DNA from: Mameliella sp. CS4
GTDB lineage: Bacteria > Pseudomonadota > Alphaproteobacteria > Rhodobacterales > Rhodobacteraceae
Length of the DNA stretch: 64,000 nucleotides
Assembly (NCBI RefSeq): GCF_019392335.1
Contig: NZ_JAHXRQ010000015.1
Location: 1-64,000 of the forward strand
Direction of reading: 5' to 3'
In this document: positions 1 through 8,705 of the stretch, piece by piece
Position numbering within the stretch: position 1 is the first letter of the stretch
How the letters are laid out: each line of letters starts with the position of its first letter
The notes under the pieces: model-generated
Database searches by the model: none
Seen by the model: only the letters and a program-made list of their open reading frames with translations
Told to the model about the DNA's origin: nothing
Translations under genes and position numbers: made by a program

Positions 1-2
1 TT

Positions 3-428
3 CTCCTCGTCGTTTTGAACGTTACGAGAACAAACTCTACTTTTGAATGGCCCAGTTCTTTGGGGGCAGGTCAGCCGCGCGCGACCTTCGAGTTGGCGGA
101 TGTGGCCCGCGAGATGACAGAAGAGCTTTTTGCCCGGCACCCCGAGATGTGCGGCCTGTTCATCTCAGGTGGGGGGATCACCGGCGCCTTGGCTGCGCTG
201 CGTGAGATGCCCCGGCGTCCGGGCTTTGTTGCGGTGGGCTATGAACTGATGGATGTCACGCGGCGGGCGCTTTTGGACGGGACGCTGACGATGGCGATTT
301 CGCATCCGATGGAGGCCCTGGCCCGTCAGACTCTGGCGGCATTGATCAAGTCGAAACGCGCCGGTCCGGACGCCGGGGCGCAGAATGTCATGTTGGATTT
401 CGACATCCATACGTCCGAGAATCTGTGA
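3..428 (+). CDS. LacI-family transcriptional regulator, C-terminal part (5' cut by window edge)
   Basis: The reading frame is open to the window edge, so this is the C-terminal part of a longer protein. About 140 residues are visible. They have the pattern of the periplasmic-binding-protein-like effector domain of LacI regulators: LFISGGGITGALAAL followed by a strand-helix pattern (GFVAVGYELMD) and a late segment with SHPMEALARQTL. No DNA-binding helix-turn-helix is visible because the N-terminus lies outside. A TTG near base 15 is in frame but is unlikely to be the true start. It sits directly upstream of the GntR gene and transporter locus and may belong to the same catabolic region. The effector is unknown. 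Confidence 0.7.
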   Translation, partial: LLVVLNVTRTNSTFEWPSSLGAGQPRATFELADVAREMTEELFARHPEMCGLFISGGGITGALAALREMPRRPGFVAVGYELMDVTRRALLDGTLTMAISHPMEALARQTLAALIKSKRAGPDAGAQNVMLDFDIHTSENL

Positions 429-461
429 CCCGATCCGCTATGGTGCGGAGGAATGCCCTTG

Positions 462-479
462 AATCTATCATGATGAATT
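462..479. promoter_or_regulatory. Palindromic operator before the GntR gene
   Basis: The 18 bases AATCTATCATGATGAATT are a near-perfect palindrome around ATCATGAT. The same motif occurs twice in the transporter promoter at 2897-2914 and 2925-2942. Its position just before the regulator gene suggests autoregulation by the FadR-type protein. The in-frame TTG at 478 lies inside this palindrome, which supports the downstream ATG as the gene start. Confidence 0.6.
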
Positions 480-516
480 GCTTGTCTCTGTCAATGTCGT
501 CACGAACCCGTTCCAA

Positions 517-1290
517 ATGACCGGCCTGCAAGGTCCAGGCCCCCTGACGCGCGATGGCGCGCGCCGTTCGCGCCCGGTGCGCGTGGCCGAGGCAATCAAG
601 GACTGGGTCGTCGAACGTGGGCTGCAACCCGGCGACCGGCTGCCTGGCGAGGCCGAATTGATCGCCGAATTCGGCATGTCCAAGGGCACGATCCGCGAAG
701 CGATGCGCCTGTTGCAGGCGCAGGGCCTTGTCGTGACCAAGACCGGCCCGGGCGGCGGCAGTTTCGTGGGCGAGGTCGGCAAGGACCGGGCTCATGCGCT
801 GCTGGGGAACTATTTCTACTTCCGCAATATCTCGATTGACGACATCTACCAGGTGCGTATTGCGCTGGAACCGGAACTGGCTGCTTCGCTGGCCGGGCGG
901 CTGACGCCGGAGCAATTGGCAGAGCTGCGGCAGATCATGACCACCTACGCGGAACCGGCCGAGGATGCCGAGGGCGAGCGCGCCCAGCATGTCGCCTCTC
1001 TGGTGTTTCACGCGCGGCTGGCGGAATTCGCGGATAACGCTCTGCTGGGGTTCTTCATCGGTTTCATGGCGCAGATCCTGGCCGATCTGACCGTCTACAA
1101 ACGCCTCTACTCCAAGCCCAACCACGAGCTGTGGCGGCAGGGGCGTGACCACCAGGCCGGGTTGGTCGAGGCGCTGCGCGACGGCGATGCCGAAGCCGCG
1201 CGTGCGATCATGCGGGAACACATGCAGATGGCGCGCCGACTGATGGAGGATCAGGAGGCGGTGGTCATGAAACGGTTCATGGCGGAATGA
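517..1290 (+). CDS. GntR/FadR-family transcriptional regulator
   Basis: This is a DNA-binding repressor or activator of the FadR subfamily, about 257 residues from the chosen ATG. The N-terminal winged helix shows VAEAIKDWVVERGLQPGDRLPGEAELI, then a recognition helix (MSKGTIREAMRLLQAQGLV) and a glycine-rich wing (GPGGGSFV). The remaining ~160 residues form an all-helical FCD ligand domain. An in-frame TTG at 478 would add 13 residues but overlaps the palindromic operator, so ATG 517 is preferred; no strong ribosome site is seen. The stop overlaps the glutaminase start by four bases, so the two are co-translated. The matching palindromes before this gene and the transporter suggest it controls both. 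The ligand is probably an amino acid or peptide-derived acid (inference). Confidence 0.88.
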   Translation: MTGLQGPGPLTRDGARRSRPVRVAEAIKDWVVERGLQPGDRLPGEAELIAEFGMSKGTIREAMRLLQAQGLVVTKTGPGGGSFVGEVGKDRAHALLGNYFYFRNISIDDIYQVRIALEPELAASLAGRLTPEQLAELRQIMTTYAEPAEDAEGERAQHVASLVFHARLAEFADNALLGFFIGFMAQILADLTVYKRLYSKPNHELWRQGRDHQAGLVEALRDGDAEAARAIMREHMQMARRLMEDQEAVVMKRFMAE

Positions 1291-2210
1291 GCGTGGACGG
1301 TCTGGCGGAGGAGCTGGAACGCCTTGTGGCCGAGGCGCGCGGCGCGGGCAACTGGGGACATCCGGCGGATTATATCCCCGAACTGGCCAAGATCGATCCG
1401 GCGCAGGTGGGCGTCGCCGTCTGTCTGGCCGACGGGACGGAACTCGGGGCAGGAGAGGCCGACACCCCGTTTTCGATCCAGAGCATTTCCAAGGTGTTTT
1501 CGCTGGCCGCCGTGCTGGGGCGACTGGGGGACGACCTGTGGCGGCGCGTCGGGCGCGAACCCTCGGGCACCGCCTTTGACAGCATCTTTCTGCTGGAACA
1601 TGAGAACGGCCGCCCGCGCAATCCCTTCATCAACGCGGGTGCACTGGTGACGACGGATGCCCTGCTGGGCGGGCGCGCGCCGCGGCAGGCCCTGTCGGAG
1701 ATCATGCACCTTGTCCGCGCGGCGGCCGAGGATGACGACATCCACATCGACAAGGCGGTGGCCGAGTCGGAAAAGGCCACGGCCAGCCGCAACATGGCGC
1801 TGCTCTACTACCTGCAATCGCATGACAATCTGCTGAACCCGCCCGAGATGGTCATGGGCACTTATGCCCATCAATGCGCCATCGAGATGACCTGTCGCCA
1901 ACTGGCGCGAGCGGGGCGGATGCTGGCCATGCTGCCGGATGTGCCCGCGATGATCTCACCGCTCAGGGCGCGACGGATCAATGCGCTGATGATGACCTGC
2001 GGGCAGTATGACGGATCGGGAAATTTTGCCTTTCGCGTCGGCCTGCCGGGCAAAAGCGGGGTCGGCGGGGGGATCCTGCTGGTGGCGCCGGGCGTGGCCT
2101 CGGTGGCGGTCTGGTCGCCGGGGCTGGACGGCTACGGCAACTCTCAGGTGGGCACCTGGCTGGCAGAGCGGATCGCTGGTTACACCGGCTGGTCGGTCTT
2201 CGCGCCGTAG
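1287..2210 (+). CDS. glsA: Glutaminase A
   Basis: Hydrolyses L-glutamine to glutamate and ammonia in the cytoplasm. The 307-residue length fits the serine-dependent glutaminase family related to beta-lactamases. The S-x-x-K catalytic pair is seen as SIQSISK (Ser66, Lys69). Other family segments are RNPFINAGAL near residue 115 and GKSGVGGGI near 250. The ATG overlaps the GntR stop (ATGA), so expression is coupled to the regulator. The 3' end overlaps the convergent DUF1028 gene by 31 bases. Context with a peptide transporter suggests use of amide-containing nutrients. Confidence 0.92.
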   Translation: MSVDGLAEELERLVAEARGAGNWGHPADYIPELAKIDPAQVGVAVCLADGTELGAGEADTPFSIQSISKVFSLAAVLGRLGDDLWRRVGREPSGTAFDSIFLLEHENGRPRNPFINAGALVTTDALLGGRAPRQALSEIMHLVRAAAEDDDIHIDKAVAESEKATASRNMALLYYLQSHDNLLNPPEMVMGTYAHQCAIEMTCRQLARAGRMLAMLPDVPAMISPLRARRINALMMTCGQYDGSGNFAFRVGLPGKSGVGGGILLVAPGVASVAVWSPGLDGYGNSQVGTWLAERIAGYTGWSVFAP

Positions 2211-2869
2211 GGGGCGGCGCGTTCGGGATCGTCGAGCGTGGGCACATGGGTGACCCAATCGGCATAGTCGCCGCTGGTGGCCCGCCCGTGCAGCGCCCTC
2301 AGGTCGGCCAGCGGGGTTTCGGAATGATCCACGCGCAGGGTCAGCGGTGCCATGTCCCGCCCGACGATGAGCAGCGCGGCTGACAGCAGCCCGCGACTGT
2401 CCCCCCCGGCAGCAGAGGCGGCGTCCAGCGCCGCCAGAAGGCGCAGGTCAAAAGCGCCCTCTGCGGTAAGGAACCCGTCCAGCATGGCTTGCAGCACCTC
2501 CTCGGACGAGAGCAGGTTGCCGGTGACGATCACCTTGTCCGCGCGGCGAGCCCCCGCGACCTGGATGCTGTCGGCGCCGGTAAAGCTTGCCGTGCCGCCC
2601 TTCGGGTCCAGCGTTGCCAGCTGCCGCTGGCCGCGCCCGCTGTCGGCGCCGGTCACCTCGTCCAAAGCCGCCTGCGCCGATCGCCCGGATTTCATCAGCT
2701 CCAGCGTCCGCGTGCCCCACATGGTCGAGGGCAGGGACCCCTGCGAGGCGGACATCCCCGATTCGGCATCCCCGCGCAGAACCCAGCCCCCGACGCAGAG
2801 ACTGCCCGTCGTGGCGGCGCCGCCGTAGCGGCCTGTTTTTTCATCCAATGCAAGGATCGAAATCGTCAT
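2180..2869 (-). CDS. DUF1028 family protein (Ntn-hydrolase-like)
   Basis: A 229-residue protein of the DUF1028 family, which is predicted to have the Ntn-hydrolase fold and is often found beside peptide transporters and gamma-glutamyl enzymes; its reaction is not established. Family traits visible are the N-terminal TISILALDEKTGRYGGA, the ASQGSLPSTMWGTRTLELM segment and TGNLLSSEEVL. It is divergent from the transporter operon with 117 bases between starts, a gap that carries the GntR-type palindromes, so both directions may share control. A GAGG ribosome site lies just before its ATG. The C-terminal codons overlap the end of glsA on the other strand. Confidence 0.82.
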   Translation of the reverse strand: MTISILALDEKTGRYGGAATTGSLCVGGWVLRGDAESGMSASQGSLPSTMWGTRTLELMKSGRSAQAALDEVTGADSGRGQRQLATLDPKGGTASFTGADSIQVAGARRADKVIVTGNLLSSEEVLQAMLDGFLTAEGAFDLRLLAALDAASAAGGDSRGLLSAALLIVGRDMAPLTLRVDHSETPLADLRALHGRATSGDYADWVTHVPTLDDPERAAPYGAKTDQPV

Positions 2870-2880
2870 GCGGGGGCCTC

Positions 2881-2942
2881 CTCATCATGAGACTTGAATT
2901 TATCATGAAAATTTGGCCTCATGCAATTTATCATGAAAAATA
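2881..2942. promoter_or_regulatory. Divergent promoter region with GntR-type operators
   Basis: Two copies of the palindrome seen before the GntR gene lie here: AATTTATCATGAAAATTT at 2897-2914 and AATTTATCATGAAAAATA at 2925-2942. Their centres are 28 bp apart. A weaker copy (CTCATCATGAG) is at 2881-2891, close to the DUF1028 start. The AT-rich stretch stands out from the GC-rich surroundings. It lies between the divergent DUF1028 and binding-protein genes and is the likely control region for both. Confidence 0.65.
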
Positions 2943-2986
2943 AAAAACGAAGAACAAGACCCAAGGACAACAGCGGAGGTAACGCA

Positions 2987-4564
2987 ATGTCGCTCTTCTC
3001 TTTCACCCGCCGAGGGCTGCTTGCTGCCGGGACGGCGCTTGCGCTGACGGTCGGCACATTGACCGGGGCTCAGGCGCAGACGCCGCCGGGCGTCCTGATT
3101 GTCGGCCAGATTGCCGAACCCAAGGCGCTGGATCCGGCGGCAGTGACGGCAGTCAACGACTTCCGCATCCTGATGAACGTCTACGACGGGCTGGTGCGCT
3201 ACAAGGATGGCACGCTGGAGGTCGAACCGGCGCTGGCGACCGACTGGACCATCTCTGAGGATGGCACGGTCTATACCTTTACCCTGCGCGAGGGGGTGAG
3301 CTTTCACGACGGCAGCCCGTTCAACGCCGAGGCGGTGAAGTTCAACTTTGAGCGCATGCTGAACGAGGACCATCCCTATCACGACACCGGGCCCTTCCCG
3401 CTGGCCTTCTTCTTCTCGGCGGTGGAAACCGTCGAGGCGGTGGATGACCTGACGGTGAAGTTCACCCTGAACGCCCCCTATGCGCCCTTCCTGTCGAACC
3501 TCGCCTATCCCACGGGGCTGATCGTCTCGCCCGCCGCGGTCGAGGAATTCGGGTCGGACTTCGGGCGCAACCCCTCGGGCACCGGCGCGTTCAAATTCGC
3601 CGAATGGCGGTCGAACGAGGCGGTGGTGATCGAGGCCAACCCGGACTACTGGGACGGCGCGCCCGAACTGCAGGCCGTGGTGTTCCGCCCGATCACCGAT
3701 GCCAACACCCGCACCGCAGAGATGCTGGCCGGGGGCATCGATCTGATGGTCGAGGTGCCGCCCGTGGCCCTGTCCGAGTTCCAGGGCGCGGAATACAGCG
3801 TGCACGAACAGGCCGGCCCGCATGTCTGGTTCCTGATCCTGAACGCCAAGGAAGGCCCCTTCGCCGACAAGAAGGTGCGCCAGGCGGCGAACTATGCCGT
3901 GAACAAGAAGGCGCTTGTCGACGACGTTCTGGAAGGCACCGCCGCCGTGGCTGCCGGACCGACACCGCCGGCCTTTGCCTGGGCCTACAACGAGGCGCTG
4001 GAACCCTATCCCTACGATCCCGACAAGGCCCGCGCGCTGCTGGCCGAAGCCGGGGCCGAGGGGGCCGAGTTGACCTTCTTCGTGACCGAGGGCGGGTCCG
4101 GCATGCTGGACCCGATCGCGATGGGCACGGCGATCCAGGCGGACCTTGAGGCCGTCGGGTTCGACGTCAAGATCGAGACCTACGAGTGGAACACCTTCCT
4201 GGGCGAAGTGAACCCGGGTCTGGAGGGCAAGGCTGACATGGCCGAGATGGCCTGGATGACCAATGACCCCGACACGCTGCCCTTCCTCGCGCTGCGCACC
4301 GATGCCTGGCCCGATGCGGGCGGGTTCAACTCGGGCTACTATTCGAACCCGAAGGTCGATGAGCTGCTGGAAGCGGCCCGCGTGGCCACCGACCAGGATG
4401 AACGCGCGCGTCTTTACAAGGAGATGCAGACCATCGTGCAGGAAGATGCGCCCTGGGTCTTTGTCGCCAACTGGAAGCAGAACGCAGTGACCAGCGACCG
4501 GGTCGAAGGGTTCTCGTTGCAGCCGTCGTTCTTTCTGCTGCTCGACGACGTGGTGAAGAACTGA
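2987..4564 (+). CDS. ABC transporter substrate-binding protein, family 5 (peptide type)
   Basis: Periplasmic solute receptor of the peptide/opine/nickel class, 525 residues. The start is set by GGAGGT at 2975-2980, seven bases before ATG; an upstream in-frame ATG at 2921 lies inside the operators and is rejected. The N-terminus has a signal peptide with a twin arginine (FTRRGLLAAGTALALTVG) ending near AQAQ. Family 5 hallmarks follow: EPKALDPAAVTAVNDF, YDGLVRYKDG, GVSFHDGSPFNAEAVKFNFERM, and GTGAFKFAEW. It heads an operon with permease, permease-ATPase fusion and ATPase genes. The substrate cannot be read from sequence; glutaminase and DUF1028 neighbours suggest a peptide or amide compound (inference). 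Confidence 0.93.
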   Translation: MSLFSFTRRGLLAAGTALALTVGTLTGAQAQTPPGVLIVGQIAEPKALDPAAVTAVNDFRILMNVYDGLVRYKDGTLEVEPALATDWTISEDGTVYTFTLREGVSFHDGSPFNAEAVKFNFERMLNEDHPYHDTGPFPLAFFFSAVETVEAVDDLTVKFTLNAPYAPFLSNLAYPTGLIVSPAAVEEFGSDFGRNPSGTGAFKFAEWRSNEAVVIEANPDYWDGAPELQAVVFRPITDANTRTAEMLAGGIDLMVEVPPVALSEFQGAEYSVHEQAGPHVWFLILNAKEGPFADKKVRQAANYAVNKKALVDDVLEGTAAVAAGPTPPAFAWAYNEALEPYPYDPDKARALLAEAGAEGAELTFFVTEGGSGMLDPIAMGTAIQADLEAVGFDVKIETYEWNTFLGEVNPGLEGKADMAEMAWMTNDPDTLPFLALRTDAWPDAGGFNSGYYSNPKVDELLEAARVATDQDERARLYKEMQTIVQEDAPWVFVANWKQNAVTSDRVEGFSLQPSFFLLLDDVVKN

Positions 4565-4572
4565 TCGCCAGC

Positions 4573-4683
4573 GCGGGCGGAACCGGGCATCGAGCCCGGC
4601 CCCGCCCGCCGGGGGCTCTGCCCCCGAAGTGCGCCTTTGGCGCACACCCCCGGAGGTATTTCTTGCCCAAAGAAGCCAGGGGG
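4573..4683 (+). repeat. Cluster of intercistronic hairpins (REP-like)
   Basis: The gap between the binding-protein and permease genes is a run of hairpins. GCGGGCGG (4573-4580) pairs with 4602-4609 around an inner CCGGGC/GCCCGG stem. GGGGGC-TCT-GCCCCC follows, then GTGCGCC-TTT-GGCGCAC at 4629-4645, then a GGAGGTATTTCTTG tail and GAAGCC. A related tail recurs at 54520-54551. Such elements often shield the upstream message and lower expression of the downstream cistrons, which suits a transporter needing excess binding protein. Confidence 0.7.
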
Positions 4684-4712
4684 CGTTCTCCAGCCAGAAA
4701 AAGGGAGTGCGC

Positions 4713-5660
4713 ATGGGGCGCTATATCCTCGGACGACTGATTTCCGCCATTCCGGTGCTTCTGGGCATTACCGTGATCGTCTTCCTGATCATGGCGCTGA
4801 TCCCCGGCGATCCGGCCACGGCCATCCTGGGCAGTTACGCGACGCCGGAGAACGTGGAAAAGCTGAACCGTGACCTTGGTTTGGACAAGCCCCTAGTGTC
4901 GCAGTATTTCATCTGGCTCGGCAATATGCTGCAGGGCGATTTCGGCACCAGTTTCTCGCTCAACCGGCCGGTCATCGACGAGGTGCTGGAACGCTTCAAT
5001 GCCACGCTGATCCTGGCCGGCACCTCCTTTGTCATCTGCTCTGTGCTGGGCATCATGGCGGGCGTGATCTCTGCCGCGAACCAGTACGGCTGGGCCGACA
5101 AGGGCATCACCTTTGTCGTGCTGCTGGGGATCTCGATCCCGAGTTTCTTCCTCGGCATGATGATGATCCTGTTTTTCTCGGTGAACCTCCGGGTGTTTCC
5201 GGTGTCCGGCATGTGGCCGATCTATGGCACGCGCGACATCTGGGCCCTGCTCAACCATCTTGTCCTGCCCGCAACCGCACTTGCGGTGGTGGCCACGGGC
5301 GTGATTGCCCGTCTGTCGCGCTCCGCCATGCTGGAGGTGCTGCGGCAGGATTTCATCCGCACGGCGCGGGCCAAGGGCGTGCATGAGCGCGGTGTGATCT
5401 GGCGCCATGCGCTGAAGGCCGCCATGGTCTCGATCATCCCGGTCCTTGGCATCCAGGCCGGGTTCGTTCTGTCGGGCGCGGTCTATATCGAGATCGTCTT
5501 TCAGTGGCCCGGCGTGGGCCGGATGCTGGTCGATGCGATCCTGACACGCGACATCCTGTTGGTGCAGGGGGGCGTGGTCTTTGTCGCCGCCTGTTACGTG
5601 CTCTTCAATATCGTGGTGGACGTGGCGCAAAGCCTGCTGGACCCGAGGATCAAGACATGA
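4713..5660 (+). CDS. ABC transporter permease, DppB type
   Basis: Inner-membrane permease of 315 residues, first of the pair that forms the translocation path for a peptide-type importer. The N-terminus MGRYILGRLISAIPVLLGI opens a transmembrane helix, followed by the family segment LIPGDPATAILG. Further helices and the EAA-type loop (RTARAKGV near residue 220) are visible. The ATG at 4713 is preceded by AAGGGAG; a longer in-frame reading from 4629 would run through the hairpin repeats and is rejected. The stop overlaps the next start (ATGA), showing translational coupling. Confidence 0.93.
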   Translation: MGRYILGRLISAIPVLLGITVIVFLIMALIPGDPATAILGSYATPENVEKLNRDLGLDKPLVSQYFIWLGNMLQGDFGTSFSLNRPVIDEVLERFNATLILAGTSFVICSVLGIMAGVISAANQYGWADKGITFVVLLGISIPSFFLGMMMILFFSVNLRVFPVSGMWPIYGTRDIWALLNHLVLPATALAVVATGVIARLSRSAMLEVLRQDFIRTARAKGVHERGVIWRHALKAAMVSIIPVLGIQAGFVLSGAVYIEIVFQWPGVGRMLVDAILTRDILLVQGGVVFVAACYVLFNIVVDVAQSLLDPRIKT

Positions 5661-7540
5661 TGGGTTTTCTGAAACTCCTCGCCCGCAACCGGCTGGCGCT
5701 GGCCGGGGGCATCGTGCTGAGCTTCGTCGTCCTGCTGGCGCTGATCACGCCGCTCTTGCCGCTGGCGGAACCGAATGTCACCAACACCGCCGCGCGGTTC
5801 CAGAAACCCTTTTCCGAGGGCGCGTTGCTGGGCACAGATCACCTGGGCCGGGACCTGCTGTCGCGCTTGATGTGGGGCACACGGTTGTCGCTGGCGGTGG
5901 GGTTTGCCGCCGCAGTGGTCGCCGCCACGCTCGGCGCGGCCATCGGGATCGTCGCCGGGTTCTACGGCGGGCGCACGGACAACCTGATCATGCGCGGCGT
6001 CGACATGCTGATGGCCTTTCCCTACATCCTGCTGGCACTGGCCATCGTGGCCGCCCTTGGCCCGGGGCTGTTCAATGCGCTGATCGCCGTGGCCGCCGTG
6101 AACGTGCCCTTTTTTGCGCGTAACATCCGGGGCATCACCGTGGGCATCGCGCACAAGGAATTCGTCGATGCGGCGCGATTGGCGGGTCTGTCGAACACCC
6201 GCATCATCCTGACCGAGATCCTGCCCAACGTGATCCCGGTGATCGTGATTGCCATGTCCACCACCATCGGCTGGATGATCCTTGAGACCGCCGGCCTGTC
6301 CTTCCTGGGGCTGGGCTCGCAGCCGCCGCAGGCCGACCTTGGCTCCATGCTGGGCGAGGCGCGCTCGGCGCTGATCACCAATCCGCATACCTCGGTCGTT
6401 CCGGGCATCATGATCCTGATCATCGTCATGTCGATCAACCTGCTGGGCGACGGCGTGCGCGACGCGCTGGACCCGCGCCTGAAATCCGGCGCCCTGTCGC
6501 GCCCGATGGCCGCCACGCTGGTCAGCCGCAAAGATCCGGTGCCGCCGGCGGAGGGCAAGGGCCTGTTGGAAGTGCAGGAGTTGCAGACCCAGTTCCACGT
6601 CAAGGACCGAGTCTATCGTGCGGTGGGCGGCGTGTCCTTGCACGTCAAACCTGGCGAATGCCTGGGCGTGATCGGCGAAAGCGGGTCGGGGAAATCCGTC
6701 ACCGCGCTGTCGGTCATGGGGCTGGTGGCCTCGCCTCCGGGGGTGATCACTGGCGGGGCGGTGCGGTATGACGGCGAGGACCTGATCGGGGCGCCCTATC
6801 GCAAGCTGCGTGAGATGCGCGGGCGCAACGTGGCCTATATTTTCCAGGACCCGCTGGCGACGCTGCACCCGCTATACAAGGTGGGCGACCAGCTGATCGA
6901 GGCGATCCGGTCGCACCGGCCCATCAGCAAGAGCGAGGGGCAGGCCAAGGCCATAGACCTGCTCAAGGCAGTGCGTATCCCGAACGCCGAAAAGCGCATA
7001 TCGGACCACCCGCACGAGATGTCGGGCGGGATGCGCCAGCGCGTCGGGATCGCCATGGCTTTGGCCAATGATCCCGACATCATCATCGCGGACGAACCGA
7101 CGACGGCTCTGGACGTGACCGTGCAGGCGCAGATCCTGTCGCTGCTGGATGACCTGCGCCGGTCTCGCGGGCTGGCCATTGTTTTCATCACCCATGATTT
7201 TGGCGTGGTCGGGCAGCTTTGTGACCGGGTGGCGGTCATGTACGCGGGCCGCATCGTCGAAGAAGGGCCGACGCAATCGGTGCTGGAAACCCCGACCCAT
7301 CCCTATACCGCGCGGCTGATGGCCTGTGTTCCGGAACTGGGCGCGGGCAAGCGGCGGCTGGAGGCGATCCCGGGACTTCCACCCGTGGTCGACAAACTGC
7401 CCAAGGGCTGCGCCTTTGCCGACCGCTGCGACCGGGTGCAGGCGGATTGCCGGCAGGGCGAGATCGACCTGGAACGCGAAGGCACGCGGGCCGTGCGCTG
7501 CATCCATCCCGTGATCCCGCTGAAGGAGGCCGCAGAATGA
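5657..7540 (+). CDS. ABC transporter permease-ATPase fusion (DppC + DppD)
   Basis: A single 627-residue protein joins the second permease to the first ATPase. Residues 1-277 are a DppC-type permease: an N-terminal helix, LLGTDHLGRDLLSRLMWGTR, six predicted helices, the EAA loop (VDAARLAGLS) and the typical end LDPRLKSG. A short linker leads to the ATPase from about residue 303, with Walker A GESGSGKS at 340-347, signature MSGGMRQRVGIAMAL, Walker B DIIIADEP and a C-terminal cysteine-containing oligopeptide-transporter domain (GCAFADRCDR). Known peptide importers usually have these as separate genes; the fused form occurs in alphaproteobacteria. It overlaps its neighbours by four bases on both sides. 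Confidence 0.93.
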   Translation: MMGFLKLLARNRLALAGGIVLSFVVLLALITPLLPLAEPNVTNTAARFQKPFSEGALLGTDHLGRDLLSRLMWGTRLSLAVGFAAAVVAATLGAAIGIVAGFYGGRTDNLIMRGVDMLMAFPYILLALAIVAALGPGLFNALIAVAAVNVPFFARNIRGITVGIAHKEFVDAARLAGLSNTRIILTEILPNVIPVIVIAMSTTIGWMILETAGLSFLGLGSQPPQADLGSMLGEARSALITNPHTSVVPGIMILIIVMSINLLGDGVRDALDPRLKSGALSRPMAATLVSRKDPVPPAEGKGLLEVQELQTQFHVKDRVYRAVGGVSLHVKPGECLGVIGESGSGKSVTALSVMGLVASPPGVITGGAVRYDGEDLIGAPYRKLREMRGRNVAYIFQDPLATLHPLYKVGDQLIEAIRSHRPISKSEGQAKAIDLLKAVRIPNAEKRISDHPHEMSGGMRQRVGIAMALANDPDIIIADEPTTALDVTVQAQILSLLDDLRRSRGLAIVFITHDFGVVGQLCDRVAVMYAGRIVEEGPTQSVLETPTHPYTARLMACVPELGAGKRRLEAIPGLPPVVDKLPKGCAFADRCDRVQADCRQGEIDLEREGTRAVRCIHPVIPLKEAAE

Positions 7541-8493
7541 CAGAGGCGCTGAAACTGACGGACCTGTCCAAGAGCTTTGCGGTGGGCGGCGGATTCCTTT
7601 CCGCGGCCAAGGGATCGGTCAAGGCGGTGCATCCGATTTCCCTGTCGGTGCAGCAGGGCGAGACGCTGGGCATCGTTGGCGAATCCGGCTGTGGCAAGTC
7701 CACGCTGGCGCGGATGCTGGTGGGCCTGTTGGAACCGACGACCGGCACCATCGAGATCGACGGCGCGGCGCTCGACAATGCCGACCCGGCGGTTTTTGGC
7801 AAGCGCATCCAGTACGTCTTTCAGGATCCGATCTCCTCGCTGAACCCGCGCAAGACGATCCGGCAGATCATGGAGGCGCCGTTGAAACGCCTCTATGGCA
7901 TGGACCGCTCTCAGCGGACCAAGCGGATTTCCGAGATCTTTGCCAGCGTGAACCTGCGCGAGGAGTTCCTGGACCGCTACCCGCATGAATTTTCGGGCGG
8001 GCAGGCGCAGCGGATCGGGATCGCCCGGGCGCTGGCGGCGAATGCGCGTATCCTGATCCTCGATGAGCCGGTCTCGGCGCTGGATGTCTCGGTACAGGCG
8101 CAGGTGCTGAACCTGCTGGCTGACCTGAAGAAGGAATTCAGCCTGACCTACCTCTTCATCAGCCATGACCTTGCGGTGGTCGAGGCGGTCAGCGACCGGA
8201 TCGCCGTGCTCTACTTCGGCTCGGTGGTGGAACTTGGCCCGGCAGAGGAGATTTTCCGCGCCCCGCGCCATCCCTATACCAAGCTCCTGGCCGACAGTGC
8301 GCCGGTGGTGGGGCGGCCGTTGACAGCGCCGGAGTCGAAGGAAACCGAACTGCCGGATCCGCTCAACCCGCCGCCGGGCTGCGCCTTTGCCGCGCGCTGT
8401 CCGCGCGCCAGCGACCTCTGCCGCAAGGAGGTTCCCCGGCTGGAAGGCAACCGCGTGCATGCGGCCTGTTTCCACCCGCTGGACGGTGACTGA
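7537..8493 (+). CDS. ABC transporter ATP-binding protein, DppF type
   Basis: Second ATPase of the importer, 318 residues. Walker A is GESGCGKST at residues 48-56, the signature is FSGGQAQRIGIARAL, Walker B is ILILDEPVSALD, and the switch histidine is in LFISHDLAV. The C-terminal oligo/dipeptide domain ends with GCAFAARCPRASDLC, whose cysteines are typical of this class. The start ATG overlaps the previous stop (ATGA). This is the last gene of the transporter operon; about 210 bases without a convincing gene follow. Confidence 0.93.
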   Translation: MTEALKLTDLSKSFAVGGGFLSAAKGSVKAVHPISLSVQQGETLGIVGESGCGKSTLARMLVGLLEPTTGTIEIDGAALDNADPAVFGKRIQYVFQDPISSLNPRKTIRQIMEAPLKRLYGMDRSQRTKRISEIFASVNLREEFLDRYPHEFSGGQAQRIGIARALAANARILILDEPVSALDVSVQAQVLNLLADLKKEFSLTYLFISHDLAVVEAVSDRIAVLYFGSVVELGPAEEIFRAPRHPYTKLLADSAPVVGRPLTAPESKETELPDPLNPPPGCAFAARCPRASDLCRKEVPRLEGNRVHAACFHPLDGD

Positions 8494-8705
8494 CGGGGGG
8501 GGGATCGGTCCAGTCGCGCGCCCCCTTCTTGACGCGCCGGATCGGGATAGATGATTTGATCGAGGCCAGGCCGGGCGCCCTGGTCATCCGCTGGAGCGCT
8601 CTTGCGATAGAGGCGCTTGCGCTCCGGTGGCCTGCCGCCGGAAAGCCTGCGCAAGATGGTTGACGTCTGGGCCATCGGCCCCGAGGCCAACGCCCCGTGG
8701 CGTTG

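Noticed and set aside
2921..2986. Earlier ATG for the peptide-binding protein gene
   Set aside because: It lies within the operator palindromes and the strong GGAGGT fits ATG 2987 instead.
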